Positions 61,973 through 64,000 of a stretch of 64,000 nt of DNA are shown here, one piece after another. A program made the translations under genes and the position numbers. This stretch comes from Pyxidicoccus caerfyrddinensis (lineage in GTDB: Bacteria > Myxococcota > Myxococcia > Myxococcales > Myxococcaceae), in the NCBI RefSeq assembly GCF_010894405.1, contig NZ_JAAIYA010000032.1:62001-126000 (forward strand). The letters run 5' to 3'. Every line of letters begins with the position of its first letter. Position 1 is the stretch's first letter. Below the pieces are notes generated by a model. That model was not told the origin of the DNA, did not search any database, and saw only the letters and a list, made by a program, of their open reading frames with translations.

Positions 61973-64000
61973 CTACGGCGGGGACGGCAGGCCCAGCACC
62001 GACTCCGGCACGGTGAAGCGCGCGCGCAGGCCGTTCATCCGAATCTGGTCCAGCCACGCCCGGGCCTCCTGCACGCCCAGCCCCCGACGCAGGAGGGTGA
62101 AGAAGAGGTGGCAGAACTCGTCCGGCAGGCTGTTGGCGAACGTCACCGGGTCGTCGTCGCCAATGGCCACCAGTACGGGGCCGCCCTCCGGCATGGGCTG
62201 GCCCGGCAGCGGCTGCAGGCGGAAGAGGGGATGGCTCTCGAGGGGCACGTCCCCGATGAGCATGTTGCTGGAGGGGTTGGCCTCCACGGTGATGCCCAGC
62301 CGCGCGAAGAGCCGCCGCAGGAAGCGCTGGGCCTCGTGCAGCATTCCGAGCTCGGCGGTGTCCACCACCACCTCCTCGGGGATCTGCCCCCGCACGTAGA
62401 TGCCCGGGTCCGTCAGGTAGAGGAAGAGCAAGTCCCTCGCGCTGCCCCTGACGCGCGGGAGCGAGGCGCCGAGCATGAATGGGTAGTGCGCCATGTCCAG
62501 GAGGAACCCGGGGGAGTGGCGCAGCTGCCTCGCGAGGATGAGCTCCTCCACGTTCCAGTAGGAGTCGCCGTAGATGTCGCGCGCCAGCCGGTCGATGCGG
62601 CCGTGCAGCCAGTCCACGCGGCCCGCCTCGCCCCGCATGTCCCCGGCGCGGTAGCGGACCAGCTCCCAGAGCAGGTCGTCCAGCAGCTCCTCCCGGGGCT
62701 GCCAGATGGAGGGCGCGGTCTCCGCCCAGAGCGCCGGTTCCAGCGCGAGCGCGAAGGCGTGGCCCATCCGGTCTCCCGGCTGGAGCGCGCCGAACTCAAT
62801 GGGCTCGTGCATGCGGCGCAGCCCCTCCGCCAGTCGCCGGAAGTCCTCGCCCGCGTGCAGTGTCAGCCGGAAGGGGGGAATCCGCGCATAGGGGGCCAGC
62901 AGCCGGGCCGCCTCGCGCGACGTCTCGCGCAGGCGCTCGAAGAGCGGCAGGAAGACCCAGGTGGGGATGGCCAGCTCCAGGTTGCAGGTGTCCATGCCGC
63001 GCAGATAGATGAGCAGCTCCGGATGGCGGTGCAGGGCGCGCTCGATGGCCACCACCTCGTAGTGGCGCCGCTGGTAGTAGCTGCCGAAGCGGCAGCCGTA
63101 GACCATGTCGGTCGGGTCCGCGTAGCGCATCCTTCCGATGCTCCGCGCCTCCCGGTCCTCCGCCTTCACGAAGTGCAGCATCAGGCCCCGCTCGGGCCCG
63201 CCCGGGGCCGGCGGGCCCGGGGCGGTGGCGATGTCCCGGACGAGCTGGCGGTTGAGGTGCCAGTGCCGCTCCGGCGCGGTGCGGACCTCGAGCGACTTGA
63301 GCGGCAGCCCGCGTGACTCCAGGGCGAGCGCCGAGCTCATCAACACCCGCGTGTCCATGTCCAGGCGCAGCGCGGAGATGCGCGCGTAGTGGATGGTGAA
63401 CCAGTCCAGCCCGGCCGTCCCCGGCTGCTGGACGAGGTGGCGGTAGGTGAGGTTGCGGATGCGCTCGTACTGCCAGAAGAGCCGCGCGAAGTGATCATCT
63501 TCCGGGTGCTCCAGGATGAAGGCCAGCGCGCGGGCCGCCAGTCGCGTCTCCGGCAGCGCCCCCTGCCGCATGCTGAACCACGCGTACAGCGGGTCCGCGC
63601 TCCGGATGTCCTCCAGGGATTCGGGCCGCCGTGCGCTGGCATCCGGGGTGAGGCCCAGCGACTGCTGCAGGCGGCGGAGCACGGGGCGCAATTGCACGTG
63701 GCTCACCGGGTCCCGTCCCTCCGACAGCGCGGCCAGGGCCTTCAGGTGCCGCGTGGCATCCGCGCCGCGCGCGGCGAGCTTCCTCACGAAGGGGATGAAG
63801 GCGGGCACGCCGTTCCGCTCCACCAGCCCCAGGTCCAGATGCCAGAGGAAGGAGGCGAGGGTGAGCCGCGTCAGGGCCGCGGTGACGAGCCAGTCCAGGA
63901 AGGCTCGCGGTGAGCCGAAGGGAACGCCGCCGCGGGAGCCGAGCTTCGCCGCTGGAGGCGCACGGGGGCCGATGCGGGCCATGAGGTGCGTCCACAGCCA
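61973..64000 (-). CDS. Large adenosine-deaminase-fold protein, RdrB-like (5' end outside window)
   Basis: Only the C-terminal part (at least 675 residues) is in the window; the frame stays open through the right edge, so the ATG at 63982 is probably internal. The C-terminal half carries adenosine-deaminase motifs: RLTLHAGEDFRRLAEGL (His and catalytic Glu), GDRMGHAFAL (zinc His), VEANPSSNMLIG and GDDDPVTFAN (zinc Asp pair). The N-terminal HxH zinc pair is not evident and may lie upstream. At this size it is much longer than housekeeping deaminases (~340 residues) and resembles RdrB of RADAR phage defence. That assignment needs the missing 5' part and neighbour. Confidence 0.65.
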   Translation of the reverse strand, partial: WLWTHLMARIGPRAPPAAKLGSRGGVPFGSPRAFLDWLVTAALTRLTLASFLWHLDLGLVERNGVPAFIPFVRKLAARGADATRHLKALAALSEGRDPVSHVQLRPVLRRLQQSLGLTPDASARRPESLEDIRSADPLYAWFSMRQGALPETRLAARALAFILEHPEDDHFARLFWQYERIRNLTYRHLVQQPGTAGLDWFTIHYARISALRLDMDTRVLMSSALALESRGLPLKSLEVRTAPERHWHLNRQLVRDIATAPGPPAPGGPERGLMLHFVKAEDREARSIGRMRYADPTDMVYGCRFGSYYQRRHYEVVAIERALHRHPELLIYLRGMDTCNLELAIPTWVFLPLFERLRETSREAARLLAPYARIPPFRLTLHAGEDFRRLAEGLRRMHEPIEFGALQPGDRMGHAFALALEPALWAETAPSIWQPREELLDDLLWELVRYRAGDMRGEAGRVDWLHGRIDRLARDIYGDSYWNVEELILARQLRHSPGFLLDMAHYPFMLGASLPRVRGSARDLLFLYLTDPGIYVRGQIPEEVVVDTAELGMLHEAQRFLRRLFARLGITVEANPSSNMLIGDVPLESHPLFRLQPLPGQPMPEGGPVLVAIGDDDPVTFANSLPDEFCHLFFTLLRRGLGVQEARAWLDQIRMNGLRARFTVPESVLGLPSPP

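Overview
This 64 kb window comes from a high-GC deltaproteobacterium, almost certainly a myxobacterium of the Myxococcus/Corallococcus/Pyxidicoccus group. The evidence is lineage-typical families (a DUF2381 protein beside Ser/Thr kinases, a DUSAM-domain gene), many lipoproteins with short signal sequences, frequent GTG starts, Ser/Asp/Gly-Thr-Asp linkers on secreted proteins, and predation-type hydrolases. About 50 genes are densely packed on both strands. I see no rRNA, tRNA, CRISPR array or insertion-sequence transposase.

Layout. 1-4.1 kb: a truncated secreted peptidase-like lipoprotein, a Cys-rich lipoprotein, a coiled-coil protein and asnS. 4.1-7.1 kb: asnS and a cotH-like lipoprotein gene converge, but the junction is split by a cassette of about 0.9 kb (lipoprotein + DUSAM-domain protein) flanked by two 193-bp, ~96% identical direct repeats, each carrying the asnS end, the shared terminator and the cotH end. 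7.1-12 kb: LysE-type exporter, then DUF2381 protein, transmembrane Ser/Thr kinase and a predicted pseudokinase. 12-17.3 kb: MerR regulator with a membrane protein and its operator-promoter, a TonB-dependent receptor and its lipoprotein partner. 17.3-24.9 kb: AbiGi-like protein, ArsR regulator with Old Yellow Enzyme reductase, cytochrome P450, TonB-like secreted protein, deoD, MepA-type endopeptidase with LysM, AlkB-like dioxygenase.

25-32.1 kb: a minus-strand run with, in transcription order, a zinc-ribbon pseudokinase, a vWA protein, a lipoprotein, a divergent PurA homologue, a second vWA paralogue and a DEAD-box helicase. The pseudokinase and first vWA gene are translationally coupled. The layout resembles vWA/kinase/zinc-ribbon signalling modules but has no phosphatase. 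32-44 kb: orphan PIN protein, glycan-binding-domain protein coupled to a pentaheme cytochrome, GH16 glucanase, MDR oxidoreductase, AAA ATPase with a PD-(D/E)XK-like tail, RIO kinase with a long repetitive disordered tail, DUF4833 protein, histone-H1-like/EF-hand fusion, membrane protein. 44-51 kb: hybrid histidine kinase, glutathione reductase, small protein, and two overlapping RlaP-type nucleotidyltransferases. 51-57.3 kb: GH46 chitosanase, papain-fold-like protein, a decayed PEGA-like gene, and a four-domain RNA-repair-type protein (MJ1316-EEP-2H-poly(A) polymerase). 57-64 kb: membrane protein, Omp85-type protein, MtfA peptidase, coaA, and at the right edge the C-terminal part of a large adenosine-deaminase-fold protein resembling RdrB of RADAR defence.

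The most interesting material is (i) the repeat-flanked lipoprotein/DUSAM cassette, a candidate kin-discrimination toxin/immunity insertion, (ii) the vWA-pseudokinase-PurA-like cluster, (iii) the RNA-repair-type enzymes at 49-57 kb and (iv) the truncated RdrB-like gene. Functional proposals for these are inference from domain content and context.
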